Part shown: positions 41,269-50,830 of the stretch, in pieces
Layout of the letters: each line of letters opens with the position of its first letter
Numbering within the stretch: the stretch's first letter is position 1
From: CAVROT01 sp963722905
GTDB taxonomy: Bacteria > Pseudomonadota > Alphaproteobacteria > Rhodobacterales > Rhodobacteraceae
Length of the DNA stretch: 64,000 nt
Assembly: GCA_963722905.1 (NCBI GenBank)
Contig: CAVROT010000001.1
Span: 1 to 64,000 of the forward strand
Reading direction: 5' to 3'
Program-made: the position numbers and the translations under genes
The notes under the pieces: model-generated
The model's database searches: none
What the model was told of the DNA's origin: nothing
The model's input: the letters and a program-made list of their open reading frames with translations, nothing else

Positions 41269-43553
41269 CAGCGCAGTTCCGCCAGCACCGTGACCGACGC
41301 CAGCAGCCGGTCGAGCGCATGGAGGCGCAGCGCGTCGCGGCCCACGGGGTCCATGTCGCTGCGTCGGGCGCGCGGCTCGGCCGAGGTTCCCAGCGCGACG
41401 GCCGACGTGACGAGGTGAACGTAGCCGGCGCCTGTCGCGGCCAGGGCGAAGGCGATGTCGGCCTGATCGGCCGGGGCGGCCGCGATGGCGTCGCGCGCGG
41501 CCACGACCGCCGCGCGCCGCAGCATCGCAAAGTCCAGCGCGCCGCCGATCACCGGGTAGGTCGCCATCGGCAGCGCCTCGGCGACGTCCGGCTCCTCGAC
41601 GATCAGCGCCGGCAGGGCCAGCAGCGAGATCCGCGAGGGAAAGAGCCCGCCCGACGCCGAAAGCTCGTGCGTCTTTCCCGTCATCGTCTCGCGCAGGAGG
41701 GTGCAGGACGCGGCGCCGATCCCGGGGTCCGCGGCCAGGATGGCGCGCAGCACGCCGATGGCACGCGGATCGCTTGGCACGATGCGGTCGTCGATGACCA
41801 GCATTTCGTCGTGGCGCGCCCGGTCGGCGGCGGTGGCCAGCGTCGCATCGGCCGTGAGGGTCTCGAGATCCGCGTCCAGCCGCATTCGCGCCGCCACGAC
41901 GAAGGCGTCGGCGGCTGCCCTGGTGCGGGGCAGGACGAGGATCTGGAGGTCGCGTCGCCCCGCCGCGTCCTGCACGGCCTCCAGGAGCAGCACGGCGCGC
42001 GCGGCGTCCTCCACCTGCAGCACGACGGTGAATGGCGCGTCCGGCGGCGGCGGCGCCGCCGGCAGGACGGGCCCGGGCGCGTCGGGTGCGACGGGGAACA
42101 GCGCGCGCGGCGCCGACAGGGGCTGCAATCGCCGTCGCGCGATGCCCAGCGGGAAGGGTGCCGCCGCCGACAGGGCGGCCGCCGGATCGCCGTCCGCGCG
42201 GCCGGGACCGCCAGTGAGGACGGGGCAGGCAGCGGCCCATGGCAGCGGCTGGAGCGCGGTCAGCCAGGGCATCGGGCGCGCCGGGACCGAAACGGACCAG
42301 CGCGCCCGCGCCGTCTGCGCATCGACGACGAGGAACGATCCGGCGATCTCGCGTTCGGGCCCGAGCGCGGCCTCTGTCGCCAGCAGCGCCGAGATCGTGG
42401 GCACCTGATCGGCCGGCAGGCGCAGCGTGCGTGGTCCCGGGCGGCGCTGCATCGGATAATCCGCGGCCAGCCATTCCCGGCCTTCGTCGCCCGCCATGGG
42501 GTCCGCGCCCGCCGCCGTGACGGGTTGCGGCGCGACGCCCGGGCGCAGGCCGAATACCCGGTCCATCCAGCCGATCATGTCGGGATCGAAGATCGCCTCG
42601 GATCCGTTGGCCGGGCCGGTCGCGGTCACCGGGGCGACCTCGATAGCGCCGACCGCCGGGGTCTGGCGTTCGAGCTCGGTGGCGAACCGTTCGCCCAGCC
42701 GGCGCAGCGCGGCCAGCCCGTCGCCGTTGGCGCGGTGCAACGCCAGTTCGGCCGCATGGGCGCCGCCACGGGCGAGGCTTGGAAAGGGGATCAGTGCCAC
42801 GGCGCGCGTGGTCCCGTCGGTGCGGGCGAGGCAGAGGAGGATCGGCATGAACGGGTTGTCGAGGTCGATGTCCCACCATAGCGGACCCGAACGCGGCAGG
42901 GCCGCATGCCCCACGCGGCGCAGGCGGTTGCCGCCCGTCGGCTTCTCCTGCCAGGCCGACAGCAGCCCGCCGTCGGACCCGTCCGACGTCTCGTTGCCCA
43001 CCCTGACGCACATGCGCCCCGGTCCCTCGATCCACATGTCGGCGACGGCGTGGCGGCCCTCGCGCAGCGCCGCCCCCCACATGAGCGGCGCCAGCGCGGC
43101 CAGCCCGGCGTGGGCAGGATCGAGCAGGGCGCGATAGGCCTCGAGCGGCGCGAGGAAAGCCGCCAGGTCGCCCGGCGTGGCGCAGTCGACCGCCCCGAGC
43201 GGACCGTCGGCGTAGACCGGGTCCGCGCGGGGCAAGCTTTCGAGGCCCAGCCGCAGGCCCTCGGGGCGCGGCACCAGCGGGTCGTCCGGTCGGGCGGGCA
43301 GACGCGGCAGGGCGGCCCGCCGCGTCGCGGTGCCGAAGGCGGCGGCGATGTCCGGCAACTCGGCCTCTATGTCCGGTCCGGCCATGTCGGGGGTGCCGGG
43401 CGCCACGCCCGGCGCGGGCGCGCGCCCCAGGATGCGGCCGACGCGGTCATAGTGCTGGCGCGGCGCTAAGCCCGAGAGGGCCACATCCGGGTAACGCCGT
43501 GCGTACCAGCCGGCGTCGAAGTCCCCGGTCGCCTCCCGCTCCGCTTCGCTCAT
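41268..43553 (-). CDS. large polysaccharide-cluster protein, possible glycosyltransferase
   Basis: A 761-residue protein. The N terminus EATGDFDAGWYARRYPDVAL and GLAPRQHYDRVGRILGRAPA is the 'YpDV...hY...G...gR.p' motif that precedes glycosyltransferase domains in many rhizobial and roseobacter proteins. The middle is alanine/proline-rich. The last 250 residues (FTVVLQVEDAARAVLLLEAV, RHDEMLVIDDRIVPSDPRAI, YPVIGGALDFAMLRRAAVVA) look like a GT2-like fold in which DD could bind metal. No clear DxD/ED/QxxRW set is visible, so catalysis is uncertain. It overlaps kdsA by 4 bases. Confidence 0.55.
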   Translation of the reverse strand: MSEAEREATGDFDAGWYARRYPDVALSGLAPRQHYDRVGRILGRAPAPGVAPGTPDMAGPDIEAELPDIAAAFGTATRRAALPRLPARPDDPLVPRPEGLRLGLESLPRADPVYADGPLGAVDCATPGDLAAFLAPLEAYRALLDPAHAGLAALAPLMWGAALREGRHAVADMWIEGPGRMCVRVGNETSDGSDGGLLSAWQEKPTGGNRLRRVGHAALPRSGPLWWDIDLDNPFMPILLCLARTDGTTRAVALIPFPSLARGGAHAAELALHRANGDGLAALRRLGERFATELERQTPAVGAIEVAPVTATGPANGSEAIFDPDMIGWMDRVFGLRPGVAPQPVTAAGADPMAGDEGREWLAADYPMQRRPGPRTLRLPADQVPTISALLATEAALGPEREIAGSFLVVDAQTARARWSVSVPARPMPWLTALQPLPWAAACPVLTGGPGRADGDPAAALSAAAPFPLGIARRRLQPLSAPRALFPVAPDAPGPVLPAAPPPPDAPFTVVLQVEDAARAVLLLEAVQDAAGRRDLQILVLPRTRAAADAFVVAARMRLDADLETLTADATLATAADRARHDEMLVIDDRIVPSDPRAIGVLRAILAADPGIGAASCTLLRETMTGKTHELSASGGLFPSRISLLALPALIVEEPDVAEALPMATYPVIGGALDFAMLRRAAVVAARDAIAAAPADQADIAFALAATGAGYVHLVTSAVALGTSAEPRARRSDMDPVGRDALRLHALDRLLASVTVLAELR

Positions 43554-44395
43554 CCGGCGGTGCCCTTGGCCAGCGCGTCGAACCGGGCGAGCCGGTCGAT
43601 CAGCGGCGCCATCTGGTCCAGCGGGATCATGTTGGGGCCGTCGGACGGGGCGCGGTCGGGATCCTCGTGGCACTCGATGAACACCGCCGCCACGCCGACC
43701 GCCACCGCGGCGCGGGCGAGGACCGGCGCGAACTCGCGCTGCCCGCCAGAGGTCGCGCCTTGGCCGCCGGGCTGCTGCACCGAATGGGTGGCGTCGAAGA
43801 CGACCGGATAGCCGGTGCGCGCCATGATCGGCAGGCCGCGCAGGTCCGACACAAGCGTGTTGTAGCCGAAGGACGTGCCGCGGTCGCACAGCAGGATGCG
43901 GTCGTTGCCGGTCGACGCGATCTTGGCCGCGACGTTGGCCATGTCCCATGGCGCCAGGAACTGGCCCTTCTTGACGTTGATGGCGGCCCCCGTCTCGCCG
44001 GCGGCGAGCAGCAGGTCGGTCTGGCGGCAGAGGAAGGCGGGGATCTGGATCACGTCGCAGGCCGCCGCGGCCGGCGCGCAATGCTCGGGCAGGTGCACGT
44101 CGGTCAGGACGGGGCAGCCGAACTCGTCACGGATGGCCGCGAGGATCTCCAGCCCCGCCTCCATGCCGATGCCGCGCTGCGACCCCAGGCTCGACCGGTT
44201 GGCCTTGTCGTAGGACGACTTGAAGATCAGCCCAGTGCCGGTGCGCGCGCAGATCTCGCTCAGCGCCCCGGCGATCCGGCGGCAATGCTCCAGGTTCTCG
44301 ATCTGGCAGGGCCCCGAGATCAGGACCAGCGGGCGATCCTGACCCAGCGCGAGGCTGCCGATCTTGACGGTTCGGGGCGCGGCGGGTTCGGTCAT
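43550..44395 (-). CDS. kdsA: 3-deoxy-8-phosphooctulonate synthase KdsA
   Basis: A 281-residue cytoplasmic TIM-barrel enzyme that joins PEP and arabinose 5-phosphate to Kdo 8-phosphate. Signature blocks are LVLISGPCQIENLEHCRRIA, IFKSSYDKANRSSLGSQRGI, VLTDVHLPEHCAPAAAACDV, IQIPAFLCRQTDLLLAAGET, VKKGQFLAPWDMANVA, CDRGTSFGYNTLVSDLRGLP and the C-terminal FIECHEDPDRAPSDGPNMIP. The C in SGPCQIEN suggests the metal-dependent class. It overlaps kdsB (4 bases) upstream and the large glycan gene downstream. Being inside a glycan operon, it may be a second copy besides a housekeeping kdsA. Confidence 0.95.
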   Translation of the reverse strand: MTEPAAPRTVKIGSLALGQDRPLVLISGPCQIENLEHCRRIAGALSEICARTGTGLIFKSSYDKANRSSLGSQRGIGMEAGLEILAAIRDEFGCPVLTDVHLPEHCAPAAAACDVIQIPAFLCRQTDLLLAAGETGAAINVKKGQFLAPWDMANVAAKIASTGNDRILLCDRGTSFGYNTLVSDLRGLPIMARTGYPVVFDATHSVQQPGGQGATSGGQREFAPVLARAAVAVGVAAVFIECHEDPDRAPSDGPNMIPLDQMAPLIDRLARFDALAKGTAG

Positions 44396-45177
44396 CGGTT
44401 CAGGACCTCTTCTATCCGGGGCACGTCCTCGGGGTTGTTGAGCTCCCAGAAGACGCGGCCGGCGGCATCGACCTCGACGCAGGCGACAGGCCAGCCGTTC
44501 TCGAGGAAGCGGAGCTGTTCGAGACCCTCGTATCGTTCCAGCCGACCCACGGGCAGCGACGGATAGGCGGTCAGCGCGTCCGTCCGGTAGGCGTAAAGCC
44601 CGACGTGGTGAAAAATGTCGCCATGCGCGGTCGCGGCGGCCGCGGCACCGACATAGGGGACGATTTCCTTGGAGAAGTAGAGCGCGCGGCCCTTGGCGTC
44701 GAAGACGGCCGTGGTGCCGCCCACCCGGCCCGCCGCCCGGTCGGCCCGGAAATGGGCATAGGTCGTCGCGTCGCAGCGCAGCACCGGCGTCGCGACGCCG
44801 GCGTCGGGGTCCGCCGCCATCGCCCCGATCAGCGCCTCGACGAAGCCGGGCGGGGTCAGCGGCGCGTCGCCCTGGAGGTTCACCACCACGTCGGCCGCGA
44901 TGCCGTGCCGCCCCAGCGCATCGGCGCAGCGTTCGGTGCCGTTGGCGCAGTCGGGCGAGGTCATGACGACGCGCGCGCCAAACCCTTCTGCGTGGTCGCG
45001 GATGCGGTCGTCGTCGGTCGCGACCATGACCTCGGCAACGCCGGCCACCGCGCAGGCGGCCTCCCACGACCGGCGCACGAGGCTTTTGGCGCCGTCGGGT
45101 CCGCGCAACTCGACCAGCGGCTTGCCGGGATAGCGCGTCGAGGCATAGCGCGCGGGGATGAGGATGACGGTCTTCAT
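44392..45177 (-). CDS. kdsB: CMP-Kdo synthetase KdsB
   Basis: A 261-residue nucleotidyltransferase that activates Kdo with CTP. Motifs: ILIPARYASTRYPGKPLVEL, SLVRRSWEAACAVAGVAEV, VATDDDRIRDHAEGFGARVV, MTSPDCANGTERCADAL, VNLQGDAPL and GLYAYRTDALTAYPSLPVG. KdsB family length is around 250, so complete. The ATG at 45177 begins the canonical MKTVILIPARY. Its stop overlaps the kdsA start. It lies 49 bases after kdsD. Confidence 0.95.
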   Translation of the reverse strand: MKTVILIPARYASTRYPGKPLVELRGPDGAKSLVRRSWEAACAVAGVAEVMVATDDDRIRDHAEGFGARVVMTSPDCANGTERCADALGRHGIAADVVVNLQGDAPLTPPGFVEALIGAMAADPDAGVATPVLRCDATTYAHFRADRAAGRVGGTTAVFDAKGRALYFSKEIVPYVGAAAAATAHGDIFHHVGLYAYRTDALTAYPSLPVGRLERYEGLEQLRFLENGWPVACVEVDAAGRVFWELNNPEDVPRIEEVLNR

Positions 45178-45226
45178 GACGGGTCCGTACTGGTTCGGGA
45201 CGATGCTGGTTCGGGTCGCCGGCGCC

Positions 45227-46219
45227 TCAGACGACCCCGGCGCGCAGGCAGTCGTGGATGCGCAGGATTCCGTCGGGCACGCCGTCGGCCGACGTCACGA
45301 CGAGGGTGGTGACCTTGCCCTTCTGCATCAGCGCCACGGCCTCGGTCGCCAGCATGTCGGGGGTGACCGTGATCGGGTTGCGCGTCGCCACGTCGCCCGC
45401 CGTGCGGTCCATCAGCCCGTCGATGGCGCGCCGCAGGTCGCCGTCCGAGATCACGCCCAGAAGGCGGCCGTCGTCGCCCACGACGCAGGCGATGCCGAAA
45501 CCTTTTGCCGTCATCTCCAGCAGGGTCTCGGGCATCGGCCGGTCCGCGTCGACGATGGGGGTGTCGCCCGCAGGATGCATCAGCTGCGCCACCTTGGCCA
45601 GACGGGCGCCCAGCTTGCCGCCCGGGTGGAAGGTGCGGAACTGGTCGCGGGCGAAGCCGCGCCGCTCCATCACCGCCATGGCCAGCGCGTCGCCCATCGC
45701 AAGGGTCAGGATCGTCGATGTCGTGGGCGCCATGCCGATGGCGCAGGCCTCGGGCGCGTCGGGCAGCTTGAGCCTGGCTTCGGCGGCACGCATCAGCGTG
45801 CTATCGTCGCGACCGCAGATCGCAACGATGGGTATGGAGAACCGCGCCGCGTGCGCGATGAGGTCGCCCAGCTCGGTCGTCTCGCCCGAGTTCGAGATCA
45901 GCAGGCAGATGTCGTCGGGCGTGACCATGCCGAGGTCGCCATGGCTGGCCTCGGCCGGGTGGACGAAGACGGCGGGCGTCCCTGTCGACGCGAATGTCGC
46001 GGCGATCTTGCGCGCGATATGTCCGGACTTGCCCATGCCCGACACGATGAGGCGGCCTGACAGGCCGGCGATGAGGTCGACCGCGTGCGGCAGGTCCGCC
46101 GGGATCTCTGCCGCCAGCCGCATGACGGCACGCGCCTCGATCTCGATCACCCGGCGTGCGGCGGTCGTGGCGGCGGATGTCGTCAGGGCTGCCGCAGCGC
46201 TGATAGACGGCCTAGTCAT
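45227..46219 (-). CDS. kdsD: arabinose 5-phosphate isomerase KdsD/KpsF
   Basis: A 330-residue enzyme that converts ribulose 5-phosphate to arabinose 5-phosphate, feeding KdsA. The SIS domain shows GRLIVSGMGKSGHIARKIAA, FVHPAEASHGDLGMVTPDDI and SNSGETTELGDLIAHA. Two CBS domains follow (PIVDADRPMPETLLEMTAKG; RNPITVTPDMLATEAVALMQ). The ATG at 46219 is chosen; the frame extends back to 46249. It is first in the leftward polysaccharide operon; about 290 bases separate it from dnaE2, and this gap should hold the operon promoter. Confidence 0.93.
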   Translation of the reverse strand: MTRPSISAAAALTTSAATTAARRVIEIEARAVMRLAAEIPADLPHAVDLIAGLSGRLIVSGMGKSGHIARKIAATFASTGTPAVFVHPAEASHGDLGMVTPDDICLLISNSGETTELGDLIAHAARFSIPIVAICGRDDSTLMRAAEARLKLPDAPEACAIGMAPTTSTILTLAMGDALAMAVMERRGFARDQFRTFHPGGKLGARLAKVAQLMHPAGDTPIVDADRPMPETLLEMTAKGFGIACVVGDDGRLLGVISDGDLRRAIDGLMDRTAGDVATRNPITVTPDMLATEAVALMQKGKVTTLVVTSADGVPDGILRIHDCLRAGVV

Positions 46220-46506
46220 TCCGGCGCCCTCTCGTCCCTGTGGTGCCACGACCCTTCGGCAGGACGTGCCGCAGCGTCATCGCGGGTTTGCCTTGCGGCA
46301 AGATCACGGGCCTAAGACCATCAATTCCGGCCGTTTGCAACTGTCGGCAGGCCTCATTGCCCGCATGAGGCGATTGTGTGTGGCGTCGCGATCCTGTTCG
46401 CGAATGTGCCGCGCGGCGGGGGTCGGGCCGCTGAGACGGCGCTCTGCCCGGTGTGGGAGGGCGGTTCCCGGCCGGGGTCCGGCGGGGCCGGGCGCGGGGT
46501 CTTGCC

Positions 46507-49500
46507 TCAGTCGCGCACCGAGGTGCCGCTCAGGCCGCCGGTCGCGGCGTCGCGGTCCCAGACGTCGGTCCGCGCGAGCCCCGTCGCGTCTCCGAAGCTG
46601 CGCCCTGCGGCGCCCGTGACCGCGGGCGCGAGGCGGGGACGTGGCGACGGTCCGTCCGTCAGACGGGCGCGCAGGAACGACATCGGATGGCGGCGCAGGG
46701 TGAGGCGCATGGCGACGTAATCCTCGACCACCTCCTCGCCCTCGGTCATCGCGGGCAGCAGCGCCGCCGGCTCGACGATGCCCTCGCCGTCGATGTCGCC
46801 GCCGAAGAGCGGCAGCGGCGCGTCGGCCGACAGGGCGCGCGCCGCCCAGATCGCCTCGCGCCGCGAAAGGCCCAGCGTCGCGAACGCATCGGCCTCGGCC
46901 AGCACGCGCAGCTGGCGGGGGGCAAGGCCGGCGCGGCGCCACACGTCCTCGACGCAGCGGTATCCGTTGCCGCGCGCCGCCGCGATCCACGCCGCCTCGT
47001 CCTGGCGCATCGACTTGATCTGCCGGAACCCCAGCCGCACCGCCAGGTCGCCGTCGCGCCCCGGCTCCATCGTGTTGTCCCAGTAGCTGGCGTTGACGCA
47101 GACGGGGCGCACCTCGACGTCGTGCTCGCGCGCGTCGCGCACGATCTGCGCGGGCGCGTAGAACCCCATGGGCTGCGAATTGAGCAGCGCGCAGGCGAAT
47201 ATGCCGGGGTGGTGCCGCTTGATCCAGGCGCTGGCATAGACCAGCAGCGCGAAGCTGGCGGCGTGCGATTCGGGAAAGCCGTAGCTGCCGAATCCCTCGA
47301 TCTGCGCAAAGCACCGCCCCGAGAAGTCGTCGTCGTAGCCGTTGGCCTTCATGCCGCGCAGGAACCGGGTGCGGAACTCGGAGATGTTGCCCAGCTTCTT
47401 GAACGTCGCCAGCGCGCGGCGCAGCCGGTCGGCCTCGTCGGGGGTGAAGCCGGCGCCGACGATGGCGATCTGCATCGCCTGCTCCTGAAACAGCGGCACG
47501 CCCAGCGTCTTGCCCAGGACCTTCCCCAGCGCGTCCGAGGGGAACGACACCTGCTCCTCGCCGTTGCGGCGCCGCAGGTAGGGGTGCAGCATGTCGCCCT
47601 GGATGGGGCCGGGGCGGATGATCGCCACCTCGATCACCAGGTCGTAGAAGGTGCGCGGGCGCATCCGCGGCAGGAAGTTCATCTGCGCCCGGCTCTCCAC
47701 CTGGAACACGCCCAGCGAATCGGCGGCGCAGAGCATGTCGTAGGTCGCCGGATCCTCTGGCGGCAGCGTGGCGAGGTCGTAGCGGGTGCCGTGGTGCCTC
47801 TCGATCAGGTCGAATGCCTTGCGCACGCACGACAGCATCCCCAGCGCGAGGATGTCGACCTTGAGGATGCCCAGCGCGTCGATGTCGTCCTTGTCCCAGC
47901 AGATGACGGTGCGGTCCTCCATCGCCGCGTTCTCGACCGGCACCAGCTCGTCCAGGCGCCCTTCGGTGATGACGAAGCCGCCGACGTGCTGGCTGAGGTG
48001 GCGCGGGAACCCGATGATCTCGAAGATCAGCTCCATCGTGCGCGACAGCCGGCGGTCGGCGGCGTCCAGCCCGATCTCGGCCATGCGGTGCGTCTCCAGC
48101 CCGTTGGTGCCGAAGAACCCCCACAGCTGCGAGCTGAGCGCGCCCAGAGTGTCGTCGCTGAGGCCCATGGCGCGGCCGACCTCGCGGATCGCGCGCTTGC
48201 CGCGGTAGTGGATCACGGTGGCGCACAGCCCCGCGCGGTGCCGGCCGTAGCGGTCGTAGATGTACTGGATCACCTCCTCGCGGCGCTCGTGCTCGAAGTC
48301 GACGTCGATGTCGGGGGGCTCGTCGCGCGCCTCGGAGACGAAGCGTTCGAACACCATCGTCCCGATCTCGGGCGATACCGAGGTCACGCCGAGGCAGTAG
48401 CACACGACCGAGTTGGCGGCCGATCCGCGCCCCTGGCACAGGATCCCGCGTCCCCGCGCGAAAGCGACGATGTCGTTCACGGTCAGGAAGTAGGGCGCGT
48501 AGCCCAGCTTTTCGATCAGGTCGAGCTCGTGCGCGATCAGGCGGCGCACGTGGTCCGGCGCCCCCGAGGGGTATCGCCAGCGCAACCCCTCCCAGGCCAG
48601 CCGGGCCAGCCGTTCGGGCGCCGTCTCGGTGCCCTCGACCTCGCTGGGGTAGTCGTAGCGCAGCTCGTCCAGGCTGAAGGTGGCGCGGGCGGCGATGGCG
48701 CGGGCATGGTCCAGCGCGTCCGCGTGGCCGGCGAAGAGGCGCGCCATCTCGGGCGGCGCGCGCAGCCGCGCCTCGGCGTTGGCCAGCGCGTCGCGGCCCA
48801 GGTCGTCGACGCGCACGCCCAGCCGGATCGCGGTCAGCACGTCGCGCAGACGTCGCCGCGCGCCGTGGTGCATCAGCGGCGCCGCGCTGGCGGCAAGCGG
48901 CAGGCCCATGCCGTCCGCCGCGCGCCGCAGCCGCGCGAAGCGGGCGGCATCCTCGCCGTCGTAGCGCGGAACCAGCAACAGGGCGACGCGCCCCGGGTGC
49001 CGCGCCGACAAGCCGGGCGACCGACCGCCTCCAGGCGGGCGTGGCGCGGCGCGGCGGGTGGACCAGCAGCTCGCAGCCCAGGGCGTGGTCCACGAGGTCG
49101 TCCGCGCCGATCCGGCAGTCGCCCTTGGGCGCGCGGGTCCGCCCCAGCGTCAGCAGCCGGCAGAGCCGCCCCCAGGCGGCACGGTCGCGCGGGATCACGG
49201 TGACGGTCAGCCCCGCCCCGCCCGCCCGGTCCTCCGGCGCGCCGCCCGCCCCGCCGCCCGCCCCGTCGTCAGGCGCGCCGCCGGCGCCCGGGCGGTCGTC
49301 CGACCCGCCGCCGCCCATGCGGTCCTCCGGTGCATTCGCAGCGCCTGCCCGGTCGACCGGTGCGTCCGCGTCGAAAGACCGGCGATCAGGCCCTCTCGCT
49401 GCGCTGGCCCGGTCGTCCGGCGCGCCCGCGATGCCCGCCCGCGTGCCCGGCCTGCCCGCGCCGTCCTCTCGGCTGTCTGGCCCTCCCGCGTTGGGCCCTC

Positions 49501-49900
49501 CCGCGTTGGGCCCTCCCGCGTTGGGCCCTCCCGCGTTGGGCCCTCCCGCGTTGGGGGCGTGTCCGTTGCCGATGACGATGCGTGCCGCCGGGATCAGGCG
49601 GGGCACGGTGTAGATGTCGATGCCGGGCCTCCCCGGACGGCCGGGCGGTGCCGGCGGCCCTATGGGATCGGCGTCGGCGGCCCGGCGCAACGCCACGATG
49701 CGCCGCAGCTCTCGCGCCCGCGTGTGCGCCCGCACGATGCCAGCCACGGTGTTGTCGTCGGCGATGGCGATGGCGCCGATGCCCAGCTCGGCCGCGCGGT
49801 CCACGTATTCCTCGGGATGCGACCCGCCCGTCAGGAACGTGAAGTTCGAGGTGACGGACAGCTCGGCATGCGGAAGGAGGCTGATCGAGTCGCTAGGCAT
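46507..49900 (-). pseudogene. dnaE2: error-prone DNA polymerase DnaE2, frameshifted, with unusual insert
   Basis: The N-terminal PHP part reads HAELSVTSNFTFLTGGSHPE, YVDRAAELGIGAIAIADDNT. After TVPRLIPAARIVI a Gly/Pro/Asp-rich insert of about 130 residues interrupts it, including five NAGGP repeats, then VTVIPRDRAAWGRLCRLLTL resumes. One extra T near 49010 shifts the frame. The rest (SARHPGRVALLLVPRYD, GYAPYFLTVNDIVAFARGRG, ILCQGRGSAANSVVCYCLGV, PPDIDVDFEHERREEVIQYI, VDILALGMLSCVRKAFDLIE) is a full DnaE2 to 46507, with the DIDVDF catalytic acids kept. DnaE2 is the mutagenic SOS polymerase, normally with ImuA/ImuB; none are next to it here. Without the shift the protein would be about 1130 residues. 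Confidence 0.88.
49479..49553 (+). repeat. five perfect 15-bp tandem repeats in dnaE2
   Basis: Five exact copies of GGCCCTCCCGCGTTG, each 15 bases, so each adds five residues (NAGGP on the minus strand) without changing the frame. They sit in the foreign-looking insert of the DnaE2 PHP domain. Confidence 0.95.
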
Positions 49901-49911
49901 CCCGCAATGAT

Positions 49912-49926
49912 ATTCACCTTTCGTTC
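49912..49926 (-). promoter_or_regulatory. candidate LexA (SOS) box upstream of dnaE2
   Basis: On the minus strand the sequence GAACGAAAGGTGAAT fits the alphaproteobacterial SOS operator GAAC-N7-GAAC with one mismatch (GAAT). It ends about 12 bases before the dnaE2 ATG, a suitable place for LexA repression of an SOS polymerase. The single mismatch and closeness to the start leave some doubt. Confidence 0.5.
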
Positions 49927-50014
49927 TTGTTGGGAGTCCCGCAATGTCGCGCTACCCCGAACATGCGAGGGCCGTGGCGGCCGTGCCGCGGCCCTCGGGG
50001 CCGACCGTCGGGCA

Positions 50015-50830
50015 TCAGCGGACCGCCCCGCCCCGCAGGGCGCCGAGCGTCCCGGTCAGCGCGAAGATCGCGGCGGCGGCGCAGACGATGGAGGGGCCGG
50101 CCGGCGTGTCGAAGGCCATCGCCGCCCGCAGCCCCGCCACCGCCGACAGCGCGCCGATCAGCGCCGCCGCCGCCGCCATCCCCTCGGGCGTGCGGGCCAG
50201 CGGACGGGCGGCGGCGGCGGGCACGATCAGCAGCGCCGCGATCAGCAGCGCGCCCACCACCTTGATCGCCACGGCCACCGTGACGGCCAGCGTCAGCGTC
50301 AGCACCAGCCGTTCGCGCGCCGGATCGATGCCGGCGGCGCGGGCGAGGTCGGCGTTCAGCGTCGTCGTCAGCAGCGCCGACCAGCGCCACCCGATCAGCG
50401 CCACGACCGTCGCCGCCCCGCCCCAGATGACCGCGAGGTCGGTGCGCGAAACCGCCAGGATGTCACCGAAGAGATAGGCCATCAGGTCGATCCGCACGCC
50501 CTCGATGAAGGATACCGCGACCAGCCCCACGGCCAGCGCCGAATGGGCCAGCACGCCCAGCAGCGTGTCCATCGCATAGCCCCGGTCGGACAGGGCGCCC
50601 ACCGCCAGCGCCATCAGCAGCGCGACCGCCAGAGCGCCGGCGAAGACCGACACCGACAGCGCCAGCGACAGGGCGACGCCCAGGATCGCCGCGTGGGCCG
50701 TCGCGTCGCCGAAATAGGCCATCCGCCGCCACACGACGAAGCAGCCCAGAGGCGCAGCCGCCAGCGCGACGCCCAGCCCCGCCAGCGTGGCGCGCACCAT
50801 GAAGTCGTCCAGCAGCGCCGCAGCCGTCAT
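50015..50830 (-). CDS. znuB: zinc ABC transporter permease ZnuB
   Basis: A 271-residue integral membrane protein with about eight hydrophobic helices. The family motif VVWRRMAYFGDATAHAAILG and VALSLALS near the N terminus, then YLFGDILAVSRTDLAVIWGG, and KVVGALLIAALLIVPAAAAR near the end are typical of ZnuB/TroC-type Mn/Zn permeases. It is encoded last in the leftward zur-znuC-znuB set, overlapping znuC by 4 bases. It would move zinc into the cytoplasm using ZnuC energy. Confidence 0.92.
   Translation of the reverse strand: MTAAALLDDFMVRATLAGLGVALAAAPLGCFVVWRRMAYFGDATAHAAILGVALSLALSVSVFAGALAVALLMALAVGALSDRGYAMDTLLGVLAHSALAVGLVAVSFIEGVRIDLMAYLFGDILAVSRTDLAVIWGGAATVVALIGWRWSALLTTTLNADLARAAGIDPARERLVLTLTLAVTVAVAIKVVGALLIAALLIVPAAAARPLARTPEGMAAAAALIGALSAVAGLRAAMAFDTPAGPSIVCAAAAIFALTGTLGALRGGAVR

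Noticed and set aside
49479..49553. Regular short repeats considered as a CRISPR-like array
   Set aside because: The 15-bp units are directly adjacent without spacers and encode NAGGP in frame within dnaE2.
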